A stretch of DNA of 33,605 nucleotides from Sphingobacterium haloxyli (GTDB taxonomy: Bacteria > Bacteroidota > Bacteroidia > Sphingobacteriales > Sphingobacteriaceae), in assembly GCF_002980525.1 (NCBI RefSeq), contig NZ_PVBQ01000024.1, positions 1 through 33,605 of the forward strand, given 5' to 3'. Positions 23,061 to 31,494 of the stretch are shown one piece after another (position 1 is the first letter of the stretch; every line of letters begins with the position of its first letter). The notes below the pieces were generated by a model. That model was not told the DNA's origin. It made no database searches and was given only the letters and a program-made list of their open reading frames with translations. A program made the translations under genes and the position numbers.

Positions 23061-25914
23061 CGTTTTCATCAGTATAACTTAGGGGGTCATTAAGCACGTA
23101 CGCGTAGGGAGAAACTTCGGGATAATAATCAGCCGCTGGATCCACCACGTTCCACCTACCGATCTCCGCGTCGTAGAACCTCGCCCCGTAGTCCAGCTGG
23201 TCCAGTCCAAGTTCGACCTGTTTCTCCTTGCCGTTGTACTTGTAATGGTTCGATGCCGAGTTCAGCCCTGATCCCGTGTTCATCTCCATGCCAAAGGCAT
23301 AGTAGTCCTGGATCTGGCTTACCTTACCCGTATGGTCCACGATTGCCCGGGTGTTGCCCAGATGGTCCTTCAGGAAGTATTCATAAACAAAAGAACTGCC
23401 ATTGGGAAGGATCCTGCCTTCCTCCGTCTGGATGAACTCCAGTACACCGTTTTTGTACTGGATACCGTCCACGTAGTCCGTAACCGCATTGCCCAGTGCC
23501 TTCTTCAGCTTCCTGCCCGTAGCATCGTAGGTGTATACCAGCTGCTGGGTACCTTTCACGAACTTCTTTGGTAAATTTAGGTAATTGTATTCAATATCCG
23601 TAATACCAAGACGGTCATTTTTCGTCACATTGCCGTTGACATCGTAGATGAAGCTGTTGTCGCGGTTGGCCGTACCGATGTCCGTAACGCTGTTCAGCTT
23701 ATTGCCCGTGTAGCTGTACTTGAAATGGTTGTACCAGCCCGTATCGCCGTTGGTCCGGCGGAGGGTATCGATGTTACCCATCACGTCGTAGGCCAGTTCT
23801 TCATTGTAGCGGCCGGTCTTATTCGTAGCTCCGCTGTATGCCGCCTTCTTCAGACGGTTCAGCTTGTCGTAGGTGTAGGTATAGGTCTGCAGCGGGGTCT
23901 GTGTCTGCGAGCTTGTCACTTTCGTATTCCACTGCACCGAACCGATGTTCCCGTTGTAGGCCTGCGGGTTGTTGGCATAGTGCAGGTTCATCCCGAAACG
24001 GCGCTTGTCGGTTACGCTGGAAGGATTGTTGATCGATGTCGTCCAGCCTCGCTCGTTGTAGCCGTAGGCAACTTCCTGCACGGCACTGCTGCCGCTCACG
24101 TGCAGCTTCTTCTCCATCAGCTGGCCGATTTCGTTGTACGCCAGCTGGCTCTGGGTAACCTCCGCATGGCTACCCACCCTTTTCTTGGTTTCCACCAGAC
24201 GCCCCACATGGTCATATTTGTTGGTGGTCAGGACGGTCATTGGCTGCGAAGTAGTCAGGCTTTTCCAGTGTTCCCGCTTGCTCGTCTCCACCTCCCCGCT
24301 GAAGAGGTAGGTATTCGTTACGATATCTTTGCCTCCAAGGTGGTTCCGTGAAGCGGTCTGGATGGTACGGCCACGCTCATCGTAGTAGTAAACCGTTAAA
24401 AGCGAATCCGTACCGCTGTCGGTATATACCCGGCTACCTGTCAGGAGCGAATGTACCTTCGTGCTTCTGCTGATGGCACGCGGTGCCAGCTGTACCGTAT
24501 CCACGCTGCCCATGAACTTGTTGTAGTTGTCGTAGTAGCTGACCGTCAGCCTTTTCAGGTTTGCCACGGGAAAGGATACGTTGCTGTATTCCGCAGCATT
24601 AACGCGCCGCTGCTCCCAGTCTCGGTTGCCCGGACGGGCATGGTTGTCCGCTGCCGTCTGGGCTGCCGACTGCGTGGCATGCGCGGCCGTCAGCGTGCCT
24701 GTCTGCACCACCCGACCGAAGGCATCATATTTCGTGTAGCTCCATTCCTTGGGGTTCTTTGTCCGCTGGAGCGCATCCTGTGTCATGATGGGCAGGTCGT
24801 TCTGGTTGTAAACGATCCACTCCCATCCCTTGCCCGGGATCTTCTTTTCCTTCAGGCGCCGGCGGCTATCGTAGCGGTAGGCATAGATATAGTTCGTAAA
24901 GGCTGCGGCAGATTCCGTAAAGCTGCCTGCAGTCACCGCCGGAGGGACAACATAGCACAGGTCGCCGAAGTCGTCGTATACGTAGTACGTCTCCAGCTTT
25001 TTGCTCTCAGTTTCCCAGATACGCTTCAGTACCACACGGTCATCGAAATCTCTGTATTCCTCCACCGTACCTGCACGGTCCGAAACCCAGTTCTCGTCTT
25101 TCACCACGGTTTTGTAAAGCCTCCCCGCGGCATAACTTGTCGTACTCCTGGCCCCCGTAGGGGTGCCCGAGGCATTGTAGTCCACCTGCCAGAGCTTGAC
25201 CGCTTCCGCCGATGGGGTGATCACGTTCGTGCCGTAATCCGTAACCACCGTGCGTCCGGTGCTGGATGTACGGCTAGTTGCCGGCTGCCATACCATGCCC
25301 GGAGCTCCCTGTTCCTTCACCCGGTTCAGGGGGCTGTTCTCGAACACCGTAACCGCATAGGGCCTCTCCGTCTTCTTTACGTGCGCATCCCAGCCGGTAG
25401 ACTTATAATAGTTTTCCTGACTGGTTTTCGCTGCCATCTTGAAACTGCCGTTGTTGCTGGTCTGCTCGGCATAGGGAAGATATTTATGGCTCTCCCGGCC
25501 GAAACCGTCGTACTCGATATGCTGCACGATGTCCTTATATTTCGGGCTGGCCATCAGATCGACCGTCTGCATCGGTCTGCCTAGGCCGTCAAAGTACTGC
25601 ACCGTCTGGTTCTCCTCCCCGATATTACGTGCCTGACCGAGCTGGCCGGCCTTCACCTCCTTGCGAAAAGTACGGGTAAGGATATAGTTCTGGTTGCTGC
25701 TGGGCGAACTGCTTATGTTCGGGTGCTGCTGGATCGACAGCAGCACGTTCTTGCCCAGACGGATGTGGAATCCGGGCTTTAGGACGATACTGTCCAGCGC
25801 CTGGATGACCGGCTCGTCATTGTAGGCATGCAGTTCCAAATGGCTGGGCTGGCCATGGCCTACAATAGCCAGCAGCAGAAAATATATGATTGTCAGTAGA
25901 CGTTTCATCTCCAT
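22381..25914 (-). CDS. RHS repeat protein with DUF6443-like start and variable C-terminal tip
   Basis: About 1177 residues from the ATG at 25914, four bases after the upstream stop; an ATG at 25956 would overlap that gene and lose the signal peptide. Signal peptide MKRLLTIIYFLLLAIVGHGQ. A DUF6443-like region (RNIGEENQTVQYFDGLGRPM) begins the body, then many YD repeats (YDVMGNIDTLRR, YTYDATGRKLKKAL). The RHS core ends with FLKDHLGNTRAIVDHTGKVS, YDYGARFYDAEIGRW and NDPLSYTDENGE. The last ~224 residues are unique: a Gly-rich hydrophobic stretch, then a basic segment (KAEKYKRRMANDSHRNKKTQ) and a C-terminal tip. The DNA turns AT-rich at about 23.06-23.13 kb. No known toxin motif is recognised; DNA/RNA-acting activity would fit the basic segment but is a guess. 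Confidence 0.9.
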   Translation of the reverse strand: MEMKRLLTIIYFLLLAIVGHGQPSHLELHAYNDEPVIQALDSIVLKPGFHIRLGKNVLLSIQQHPNISSSPSSNQNYILTRTFRKEVKAGQLGQARNIGEENQTVQYFDGLGRPMQTVDLMASPKYKDIVQHIEYDGFGRESHKYLPYAEQTSNNGSFKMAAKTSQENYYKSTGWDAHVKKTERPYAVTVFENSPLNRVKEQGAPGMVWQPATSRTSSTGRTVVTDYGTNVITPSAEAVKLWQVDYNASGTPTGARSTTSYAAGRLYKTVVKDENWVSDRAGTVEEYRDFDDRVVLKRIWETESKKLETYYVYDDFGDLCYVVPPAVTAGSFTESAAAFTNYIYAYRYDSRRRLKEKKIPGKGWEWIVYNQNDLPIMTQDALQRTKNPKEWSYTKYDAFGRVVQTGTLTAAHATQSAAQTAADNHARPGNRDWEQRRVNAAEYSNVSFPVANLKRLTVSYYDNYNKFMGSVDTVQLAPRAISRSTKVHSLLTGSRVYTDSGTDSLLTVYYYDERGRTIQTASRNHLGGKDIVTNTYLFSGEVETSKREHWKSLTTSQPMTVLTTNKYDHVGRLVETKKRVGSHAEVTQSQLAYNEIGQLMEKKLHVSGSSAVQEVAYGYNERGWTTSINNPSSVTDKRRFGMNLHYANNPQAYNGNIGSVQWNTKVTSSQTQTPLQTYTYTYDKLNRLKKAAYSGATNKTGRYNEELAYDVMGNIDTLRRTNGDTGWYNHFKYSYTGNKLNSVTDIGTANRDNSFIYDVNGNVTKNDRLGITDIEYNYLNLPKKFVKGTQQLVYTYDATGRKLKKALGNAVTDYVDGIQYKNGVLEFIQTEEGRILPNGSSFVYEYFLKDHLGNTRAIVDHTGKVSQIQDYYAFGMEMNTGSGLNSASNHYKYNGKEKQVELGLDQLDYGARFYDAEIGRWNVVDPAADYYPEVSPYAYVLNDPLSYTDENGEIPGPVGAVIGIAADYIQQVGINYFIGGHDLKSSLTSEISIPSLVVSGVSGAFTGGISSLTNTLTSKVGQKALTKIIDVGIDAMVSTVGKEAVNYAEGKDIDVWKSLTGGLLEAGIGKLIPLKYVDKLEKKLLRKMNVSANKAEKYKRRMANDSHRNKKTQKRNQTKFKEYSGQNRSYTRAYMGVRTVNEAYKIGGAEALQRLNLYISSPSPIPGIEVGTPEILK

Positions 25915-25918
25915 GGGT

Positions 25919-26065
25919 CTAGGGTCTATAATGGTAACGGTAGTTCTGTAACACATTCTTGTCGAAGTCCAGCACGTCCTTCAGGCGCTGGAAGCCGTCA
26001 TACTGGTAGTATTCCGTGACACCACGCGGATCGGTCATGCTCGTCATGCCCACCAAGGGCTTATA
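25919..26065 (-). repeat. 3' end of RHS gene, near-identical to 95-240
   Basis: Partner of the repeat at the left edge. The conserved tail encodes the DPRG...YQYDGFQRLKD...YHYRP end of both proteins. The following second-gene starts (25914 and 82) are not identical. Confidence 0.75.
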
Positions 26066-29000
26066 CGTGTACGTCGTGATCTGCGCTTTCAGCATGCCGC
26101 TATGCCCGCGGAGATTATTCAGCCGGGTAAAGTCCGCTGCCGAAGGTTCCGTTTTACCGCTGAGCTGGCTCAGGAATGTTCCCGATGGATCGTTCAGCCC
26201 CTGCTTCACTTCGTCATAGCTCGCATTCTCGATTTTGGCGATAGGGTATTGGCCACTATAACTCCAGATAAGTACGGTTGTACCACTTAATACACGGATC
26301 TCATTCGGATTACCGTGAACATCCCTAGAGTTCACCGAACTGGTTAATCTATAACTATCATCGGGATCATAGGAATCGATATTGGCGAGATCGGGTAATC
26401 CAGAAGACCGACTGTTACTGATTTTGAACTGAGACATCGGAAGAGCCCTGTTCAGATCAAGTATATAACTTTGATTTACCAAACCGCGTCCTGCATCATC
26501 GTAACGTTCCAACTTCCCCGAAATAACCGTGGGATCTGAAGTCCCGCCTCCAACATAATGGATACGTTCAACAGGATAACGCAACATGTTGCCAGACGCC
26601 ATTTTATCAAGCCATGGCGTTCCCCGCAGGTAATCCTTCGGATACGTCGTGTAAATTGTCTGGTACCTGTCACTACTAGAGACCGTGGTTGTAACCCGGG
26701 GTATAAGGTTACCGTCATTTAGATAATCATAATCGGTAATTACATTGGTACTCTCCAACCCATTCACATAGGTTCTCTCCTGAGAGGAGATCAACTTGCG
26801 GATACCAGACTTAAAGTAGTAATCGAACCACGTGAAATAAAAACTAGCGTCCTTTTGGAACCATGTTACTCCTTTGGCAATATGGTTTCGACGCACACGC
26901 AGGCCGTGGTACTCGCCAAATGTCTTCTCTACGTACCTATTTATCTTCTCCCGAACAATTTCGTACCTACCATCGGCATGCTGCTTATATACCGTTTTCT
27001 TTAAGAGCTTCCCATTTCGCCAGAAATTACTCACCAACGATGCACTTTCGGGTATACCATATTCGTACTGTTCGTCCTTTTGGAACGAGTATTCGTAGAC
27101 AGTCTTATGGCTTTCGCCATTTGACCCATGTACATAACGGGTAACAAAAGGATAGGAAACCAGATTCCCCTCCGAATAGTGGTCGAATATCGGCCGACCG
27201 AGCACAACTAAAGTAGAGCCCCCGCCCTGTCCCCCCGGCTTATCGCCTATCGCCCAATACACAAAATAATATTTTTGAACATAGGTCTTTAGATCGAAGA
27301 TATAATCAAAAAAGCGTGGTTCAGCAAACCCGCTTTCGTCCTTGCCATACCTGTATTCCTCCCGACTAGCTAAAACGTTCCTGTCGGAATAGGAGCTGAT
27401 CGATCGGATACGCAGTCCCGGGCCATATTCTGTGAGCGTCTGCATCTCGGAAGACATATAATATATATTTGCGATCACCCGCCTATCGGGATCATCGTTG
27501 GGATCACGTTCATTTTTGTTTATATTCGCAATAACACGGTACCGATCACCCGGCTTTAAACTGATTGTAGTTGTGACAAAGGTCTGCTCCCCTGGATAAA
27601 CAAAATCCCGTGACAGTCGTCTGTTGGTAGTCAAGTTCCACAATTCGATATAGGGTTGCGTCTGATCCGTCCATGGCTGGAGGGACATCTGAAAGGTTGC
27701 ACGATTGGCACCCATAGGCGCAACAAATTCCACTACAGAAGGGCTGTTGTTTTCTTTCATACCAATAGCATACGCCAAGGTGACCTGCTTAGGCACCTGC
27801 TTGGATCGCGATCTTCTATTGGGTTCGAACTCAAAATCAGCATACCCCCCCGTCGGATAGACAATACGCTTGAGCTGGTACGCTTTCATATGATTAACAT
27901 TCGGGTTGCGATCCGCAAGTTGTCTAAGAATACCAGGAACTGTTACCGCTTTTAACCTATGTTCTGGATCCGTATACTCATAACTTTGTCCATTTTCCGG
28001 TAGAGGAACCAAGGTCTCGTTGTGTATCTTTCCGTTACTATAGCCCCACCAGTCCACACCGCAGTTGAGACGGGGAGGTAGTTTATACTGCTCGTCGTAT
28101 TCGAAACTATATCGCTGCGGACCGTCTGCAAACGAGGTGCCGTAAATGTTTACTTTGGATAATTTTAGGCGATACCTGTCCTTCGGTGAGCTATGAAGAT
28201 TATAGCCTTGATCCGAAAAAAAATATCCTGTCTCAAAATCTATATGCTTGATTACCTCACCTCCTTTTGCTACATTGATTGTGTGCAGACGACGCATGCC
28301 GTGATCGGAACGGTCACGAGTCGATAAAAACTCTATATATCCACCGGAAAAGGTAATCCGGGAAAGGAAACTGTTCCACATCTCTGCGTAGTATACAGAA
28401 TATGTAGGCACATTTGCAATACCCGCATCCTCTCTATTACCAGTTGGCGCTATATCTTGAATTATTTGTGCAAGACGCCCCACCTCCATCGAATAGTCCA
28501 CTGTTTTTATCGCCTCTGCCATCTCCTTAATATAAGAAAATTCTATGGTATCCTTTTTATCGGCAGAAATAATCTTTGTAAGATGCCAACTTGTACTGGC
28601 CGCATAATAAGGCGGTGGGAAGTCACCGCTTGTCCGCGTCGTACCTACTTCATGGAAGAAAAATTGCCTACCATAATCATCCGTAATTTTAAAAAGCCCG
28701 TTATTAAACTCGATCAGAAAGTCGCTCTTAGGTTGCGTTTGCACGCCATCTTCCGGATCTAAGAAAAACTTGCCGCTCATTCCGAGAAAGTTGTAATAAA
28801 AGGCGTCAGGCTCCGTATCAATCTTACGCCTAAGTACATCTTCAAAATAAATTTGAGCTTGCTCGTCACTTAACTGTGCAACATCCGCACTGGTTTTTAT
28901 CGGGTTTCTAAAAATCCCCGCAGAGAGCTCTTCGTCAGGAGCACCATTTACAATCCTGGTAATCACACCGCCGGCTTGTAGGGACCAACCCAAACCTACC

Positions 29001-29278
29001 CAGCTTGCTATATCGTCGACTTTATGGCCGGATCCATGGTAGGAAAGTGAAATCGGAAGATCAAAGTCACTGAAGTTCAATTCATACAGAGGCACTTGAA
29101 TATCGGGAACCCCGGTAAAGTTGCTGACCGGATAGCTTGCATACCTAAAAAGCTCACTCGACACCGGAACCTTTATCTCGGGGGCCCGATCATTGATCCG
29201 CTGAGAAAAAACAACCAATGGAAAAAGCACCAACACTAGAAAAAAATTCGCTGGTCTGGTAAAAAGGGTAGATTTCAT
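25919..29278 (-). CDS. Large secreted RHS/YD-repeat protein, first member of a complete two-gene locus
   Basis: 1119 residues. Signal peptide to about 25 (LVLVLFPLVVFSQ). The start of the mature part carries FRYASYPVSNFTGVPDIQVP, LSYHGSGHKVDD and VGLGWSLQAGGVIT, the SpvB/TcdB-like signature. Then repeated strand-rich segments, DRYRLKLSKVNIYG-like and YPTGGYADFEFEPNRRSRS, and a C-terminal VLIWSYSGQYPIAKIENASY followed by TDPRGVTEYYQYDGFQRLKD and a YHYRP end. It ends in the middle of a YD-like repeat, and the next gene resumes RHS sequence after its own signal peptide. The two proteins probably assemble outside the inner membrane. The homologous gene at 95-3607 shares ends but diverges in the middle. 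Confidence 0.92.
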   Translation of the reverse strand: MKSTLFTRPANFFLVLVLFPLVVFSQRINDRAPEIKVPVSSELFRYASYPVSNFTGVPDIQVPLYELNFSDFDLPISLSYHGSGHKVDDIASWVGLGWSLQAGGVITRIVNGAPDEELSAGIFRNPIKTSADVAQLSDEQAQIYFEDVLRRKIDTEPDAFYYNFLGMSGKFFLDPEDGVQTQPKSDFLIEFNNGLFKITDDYGRQFFFHEVGTTRTSGDFPPPYYAASTSWHLTKIISADKKDTIEFSYIKEMAEAIKTVDYSMEVGRLAQIIQDIAPTGNREDAGIANVPTYSVYYAEMWNSFLSRITFSGGYIEFLSTRDRSDHGMRRLHTINVAKGGEVIKHIDFETGYFFSDQGYNLHSSPKDRYRLKLSKVNIYGTSFADGPQRYSFEYDEQYKLPPRLNCGVDWWGYSNGKIHNETLVPLPENGQSYEYTDPEHRLKAVTVPGILRQLADRNPNVNHMKAYQLKRIVYPTGGYADFEFEPNRRSRSKQVPKQVTLAYAIGMKENNSPSVVEFVAPMGANRATFQMSLQPWTDQTQPYIELWNLTTNRRLSRDFVYPGEQTFVTTTISLKPGDRYRVIANINKNERDPNDDPDRRVIANIYYMSSEMQTLTEYGPGLRIRSISSYSDRNVLASREEYRYGKDESGFAEPRFFDYIFDLKTYVQKYYFVYWAIGDKPGGQGGGSTLVVLGRPIFDHYSEGNLVSYPFVTRYVHGSNGESHKTVYEYSFQKDEQYEYGIPESASLVSNFWRNGKLLKKTVYKQHADGRYEIVREKINRYVEKTFGEYHGLRVRRNHIAKGVTWFQKDASFYFTWFDYYFKSGIRKLISSQERTYVNGLESTNVITDYDYLNDGNLIPRVTTTVSSSDRYQTIYTTYPKDYLRGTPWLDKMASGNMLRYPVERIHYVGGGTSDPTVISGKLERYDDAGRGLVNQSYILDLNRALPMSQFKISNSRSSGLPDLANIDSYDPDDSYRLTSSVNSRDVHGNPNEIRVLSGTTVLIWSYSGQYPIAKIENASYDEVKQGLNDPSGTFLSQLSGKTEPSAADFTRLNNLRGHSGMLKAQITTYTYKPLVGMTSMTDPRGVTEYYQYDGFQRLKDVLDFDKNVLQNYRYHYRP

Positions 29279-29713
29279 TATTATCTAAAATGGTAATTTA
29301 TATGTGTACGGTTTGAGTCTGTTGCCAGTCAGATCATCTACTTCACAAGTTTAGGAAAAGTATATTATGCAATCTTTAAATATATATTACCTTTAAAACA
29401 GTTCTCTTACTACACCAAATTTGGGGCACGTCGACAAAAATATGTATATGGTGGTCGCTTACGTTCGTCGTTATTCCCCCCTCAAATGGCTTTAGCATTT
29501 ACATAAAACTATTGCCTTTTTTGTTTAAAAAAAATCGCACCACTGGTAGTTCTTATTCTGTTTAAATAAGTTTTTTTATAAGAGAGCGAAAAGGTTGATC
29601 TAAAGCCGTAGCTCATAGATCTCAAGCCACAGACCTAACTTGATACAATTTTTTCCGATCAGCATAGTAATTTTTTTCTTATAGATTAGTTAAATTTTCG
29701 ACAACTATACTAA
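29279..29713. other. Intergenic region upstream of the RHS locus, no gene seen
   Basis: About 435 AT-rich bases without a convincing coding frame. It should hold the promoter of the RHS pair; a weak -7-like TAAACTTG lies on the minus strand near 29350, with an imperfect spacing to a TTG. A GTTAAATTTTCGA 13-mer at 29689-29701 repeats the element found upstream of fibre paralogs 9 and 13. Nothing else is recognised. Confidence 0.5.
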
Positions 29714-29752
29714 AACAAAAAAAGCCCCCGGAAATCACTGTTTCCGAGAGCT
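29714..29752 (-). terminator. Intrinsic terminator of the DUF5675 cassette
   Basis: On the minus strand, a 12-pair stem (arms 29741-29752 and 29723-29734, two G-U pairs) with a six-base loop is followed by a run of seven T. It lies 29 bases after the stop of the last small membrane protein gene, so it ends that operon before the RHS promoter region. Confidence 0.85.
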
Positions 29753-29780
29753 TTATTCTACCTGCTAATCAAACCCTTCC

Positions 29781-29951
29781 TCAACGTCGCCGCCTTCTAC
29801 CATCTAGTAATCTGCTAACTAGATAGCTCACCGCAGCACCGACCACGGCCATCAAGACCGTGTGTGCAAGGTTGCCCCAGTCGAAGCTGTTCCAAACGGA
29901 ACAAACGGTACCGCCGAGGGTACCCAACTGCACATTACTTAGCGGCCTCAT
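29781..29951 (-). CDS. Small membrane protein, holin-like
   Basis: About 56 residues from the ATG at 29951: MRPLSNVQLGTLGGTVCSVW, then a membrane helix (LAHTVLMAVVGAAVSYLVSR) and a basic tail ending in five arginines. An upstream in-frame ATG (29993) would overlap the previous gene by 59 bases; the chosen start overlaps by 17 bases. Size, one helix and the strongly basic end resemble small phage holins or Rz-like accessories, but this is only a shape match. Last gene of a four-gene cassette, followed by a terminator. Confidence 0.6.
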   Translation of the reverse strand: MRPLSNVQLGTLGGTVCSVWNSFDWGNLAHTVLMAVVGAAVSYLVSRLLDGRRRRR

Positions 29952-30129
29952 CGCTTCCCTCCTTTCGTTCGGTTTTTGGTTTGTCGGTATCATCTTGCAT
30001 CACCTGCTCGATGATTCCTAGCCCTACGGCGACGTATTTCAATACATCCAATGCCTTCGCCGGCAATTTTATCGGCGCCAGCAGTACCACCTGTACCGCC
30101 TGGCTGATTTTCCGGATGAGCTTTTTCAT
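29935..30129 (-). CDS. Small membrane-associated protein, function unknown
   Basis: 64 residues: MKKLIRKISQAVQVVLLAPI, then KLPAKALDVLKYVAVGLGII and a charged tail (DDTDKPKTERKEGSDEAAK). It may be an amphipathic or single-helix membrane protein. Its start overlaps the stop of the DUF5675 gene by 4 bases and its end overlaps the next small gene, which indicates translational coupling. This compact pair of small membrane proteins after a DUF5675 gene looks like a phage lysis module, though neither protein is recognised. Confidence 0.65.
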   Translation of the reverse strand: MKKLIRKISQAVQVVLLAPIKLPAKALDVLKYVAVGLGIIEQVMQDDTDKPKTERKEGSDEAAK

Positions 30130-30539
30130 CGCCCCTCCCGGATTAAAAGAAACACTTCACCACCCTGATCCCAGAGACTGTAAACCAATCCTTTAAGTTC
30201 ACCCAGCGCTTTGCCGCTTTCGGTACCGATGCCTTCGCCCGTGAGTGCCGTGACCGGTGCAATGCAGCCCAGCAGTTCCTTCATGGCGTTGTTGGCTGCG
30301 TGGATCAGGATGGCCTCGCGGCCCAGGACGGCCGGAATACCGATCTGCTCCCCGTGCTTGGTGTACTTCCGTTTTTTCAGCTTGTAGCGTCCTTCGGGGA
30401 TGCAGCTGAGACGCGGTGTGTTGTTGCGCCACGGCAGCTCAATGGTATGGCAGATCTTTTCGCCTTGGAAATAAATCGTGCCATTGGTTCCCTGTTCTCC
30501 GTAGGTCCGTCGGAGAACTAAGGTGTGTTTTGTTTTCAT
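30126..30539 (-). CDS. DUF5675 family protein
   Basis: 137 residues matching the family hallmarks: LRRTYGEQGTNGTIYFQGEK, ICHTIELPWRNN, SCIPEGRYKLKKRK, then LIHAANNAMKELLGCIAPVT and the ending LVYSLWDQGGEVFLLIREGR. The family occurs in Bacteroidota genomes and phages; the conserved His, Asn and Cys around HAANNAMKELLGCIAP suggest a catalytic or binding site, but its function is not established to my knowledge. It starts one base from the end of the upstream 254-residue gene (overlap at 30539) and is followed by two small membrane proteins. Confidence 0.88.
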   Translation of the reverse strand: MKTKHTLVLRRTYGEQGTNGTIYFQGEKICHTIELPWRNNTPRLSCIPEGRYKLKKRKYTKHGEQIGIPAVLGREAILIHAANNAMKELLGCIAPVTALTGEGIGTESGKALGELKGLVYSLWDQGGEVFLLIREGR

Positions 30540-31303
30540 TACGGGATGTCCACATCGACGATAGTTAAAGCATTGTACTGTCCATTGGCCAGTGGATAGT
30601 ATCCACCATTAACAAATTGGAAATAGGCTATTCCCATGAGGATAATGACACCGCTTTCCGGCCGTGGCTGTAGTTCAACAGTTAGGGTCTCTTCCTCCGT
30701 GTCTCCGTTCTTACCGATTTCGATATAGCTCGATCGAGCTAAGGAAACCGCGTCCGCTTCGCGGTTGGCCCCATTGAACTCCAGCGCAACCAATTGCAGC
30801 TGGGCATGTGTTCCACCACTAGGTGTCTTGATCCTACTTTTTGCATTGAATTCCGGCAACTCCAATGTTCCCGTGCCTGTATCTCGGCTGTAGGTTGGCC
30901 TCGCCTTCATCAGAAATACATCCCGCAACTGCGCGTGGATATTGAAATCCAAGCCCTCAAGCATACTCAAGTTTTCGACCAGTACCTGGCGGTCTCCCCG
31001 GCCATTCACTTGGTCGGCCTTAAGCACCCGGTGCATGCGAGACGTCATCCGGTTGCCCAATTGCGTGTCACCTGCCTGCTGCAACAATTCGTACAACTCC
31101 TGGCGTACCAGTTTCGAGGCTTGTGCGGCGCGGCCAAACTCCTGCCCATTTTCTTTCGTTCGCTGAAATCGCGGATCATTGTTGATTTGATCTTTGGTCG
31201 GTCCGGCTTTCATTCGAGCCTGGTAACCATTGCGCTTGTCTTTGTAAAAGGAAAGATCCCCGATCTTGCCTTTTAATTTAATTAATCCTTCTTGTCGTGC
31301 CAT
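30539..31303 (-). CDS. Conserved Bacteroidota protein of unknown function
   Basis: 254 residues. The N-terminal region MARQEGLIKLKGKIGDLSFY, KDKRNGYQARMKAGPTKDQI and RFQRTKENGQEFGRAAQASK is a pattern I recognise from many uncharacterised proteins of Flavobacteriia and Sphingobacteriia. No signal peptide; basic start; a helical middle (QELYELLQQAGDTQLGNRMT) and a beta-rich C-terminus (ETLTVELQPRPESGVIILMG). A structural or nucleoid/virion-type role is possible. It is the first gene of the DUF5675 cassette, and its promoter region (31304-31430) holds three GTCCC repeats. Confidence 0.8.
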   Translation of the reverse strand: MARQEGLIKLKGKIGDLSFYKDKRNGYQARMKAGPTKDQINNDPRFQRTKENGQEFGRAAQASKLVRQELYELLQQAGDTQLGNRMTSRMHRVLKADQVNGRGDRQVLVENLSMLEGLDFNIHAQLRDVFLMKARPTYSRDTGTGTLELPEFNAKSRIKTPSGGTHAQLQLVALEFNGANREADAVSLARSSYIEIGKNGDTEEETLTVELQPRPESGVIILMGIAYFQFVNGGYYPLANGQYNALTIVDVDIP

Positions 31304-31354
31304 AATATGTATAATTTGATCACGTCACAAAGATGAAGACCATTATACGATTTG

Positions 31355-31421
31355 TTGTCCCGTATGGCCATAAACGGCACTATTTGTCCCCATATGTCCA
31401 TATTTGTCCCAAATGGGTATA
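31355..31421. repeat. Three imperfect direct repeats, possible operator
   Basis: Copies at 31355-31372, 31384-31402 and 31404-31421 share the form TTGTCCC, a few bases, ATG, two or three bases, then ATA. Spacings between starts are 29 and 20 bases, about three and two helical turns. They lie between divergent genes, 50-115 bases before the 31303 start and just ahead of the plus-strand promoter. A repressor site is the simplest reading; the small HTH-like protein at 31679 is a candidate binder. Confidence 0.5.
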
Positions 31422-31430
31422 AATGACCAC

Positions 31431-31462
31431 TTGACAGAAATAAAAAAAAATTCTTACCTTTA
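31431..31462 (+). promoter_or_regulatory. Putative Bacteroidota promoter toward the small HTH gene
   Basis: TTG at 31431-31433 (-33) and TACCTTTA at 31455-31462, one mismatch from TAnnTTTG (-7), separated by 21 bases, within the range reported for Bacteroidota. The transcript would have a long leader of about 200 bases before the ATG at 31679. Confidence 0.45.
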
Positions 31463-31494
31463 GATTAATAATTTCAAAGGAACCATTTATAACA

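Larger units (their letters stand above)
31304..31494. other. Divergent intergenic region with tandem repeats and a promoter
   Basis: Part of a 375-base gap between divergent genes (31303 minus, 31679 plus). It holds three tandem TTGTCCC-type repeats (31355-31421) and a plausible plus-strand promoter (31431-31462). The rest (31495-31678) has only a possible 14-codon frame and no recognised element. Confidence 0.5.

Noticed and set aside
23725..24351. 208-codon open frame on the plus strand
   Set aside because: Antisense to the same RHS gene, without a recognisable domain or ribosome site.
24451..25584. 377-codon open frame on the plus strand
   Set aside because: It lies wholly antisense to the RHS core. 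Its translation is rich in Arg, Cys and His with no domain pattern, while the minus strand encodes clear YD repeats; it is a by-product of GC-rich RHS codons.
30794..31276. 160-codon plus-strand frame
   Set aside because: Antisense to the conserved 254-residue protein; cysteine- and histidine-rich without structure.
31355..31421. CRISPR-like array
   Set aside because: Only three imperfect 18-19-base copies with spacers of 11 and 1 bases and no cas genes.
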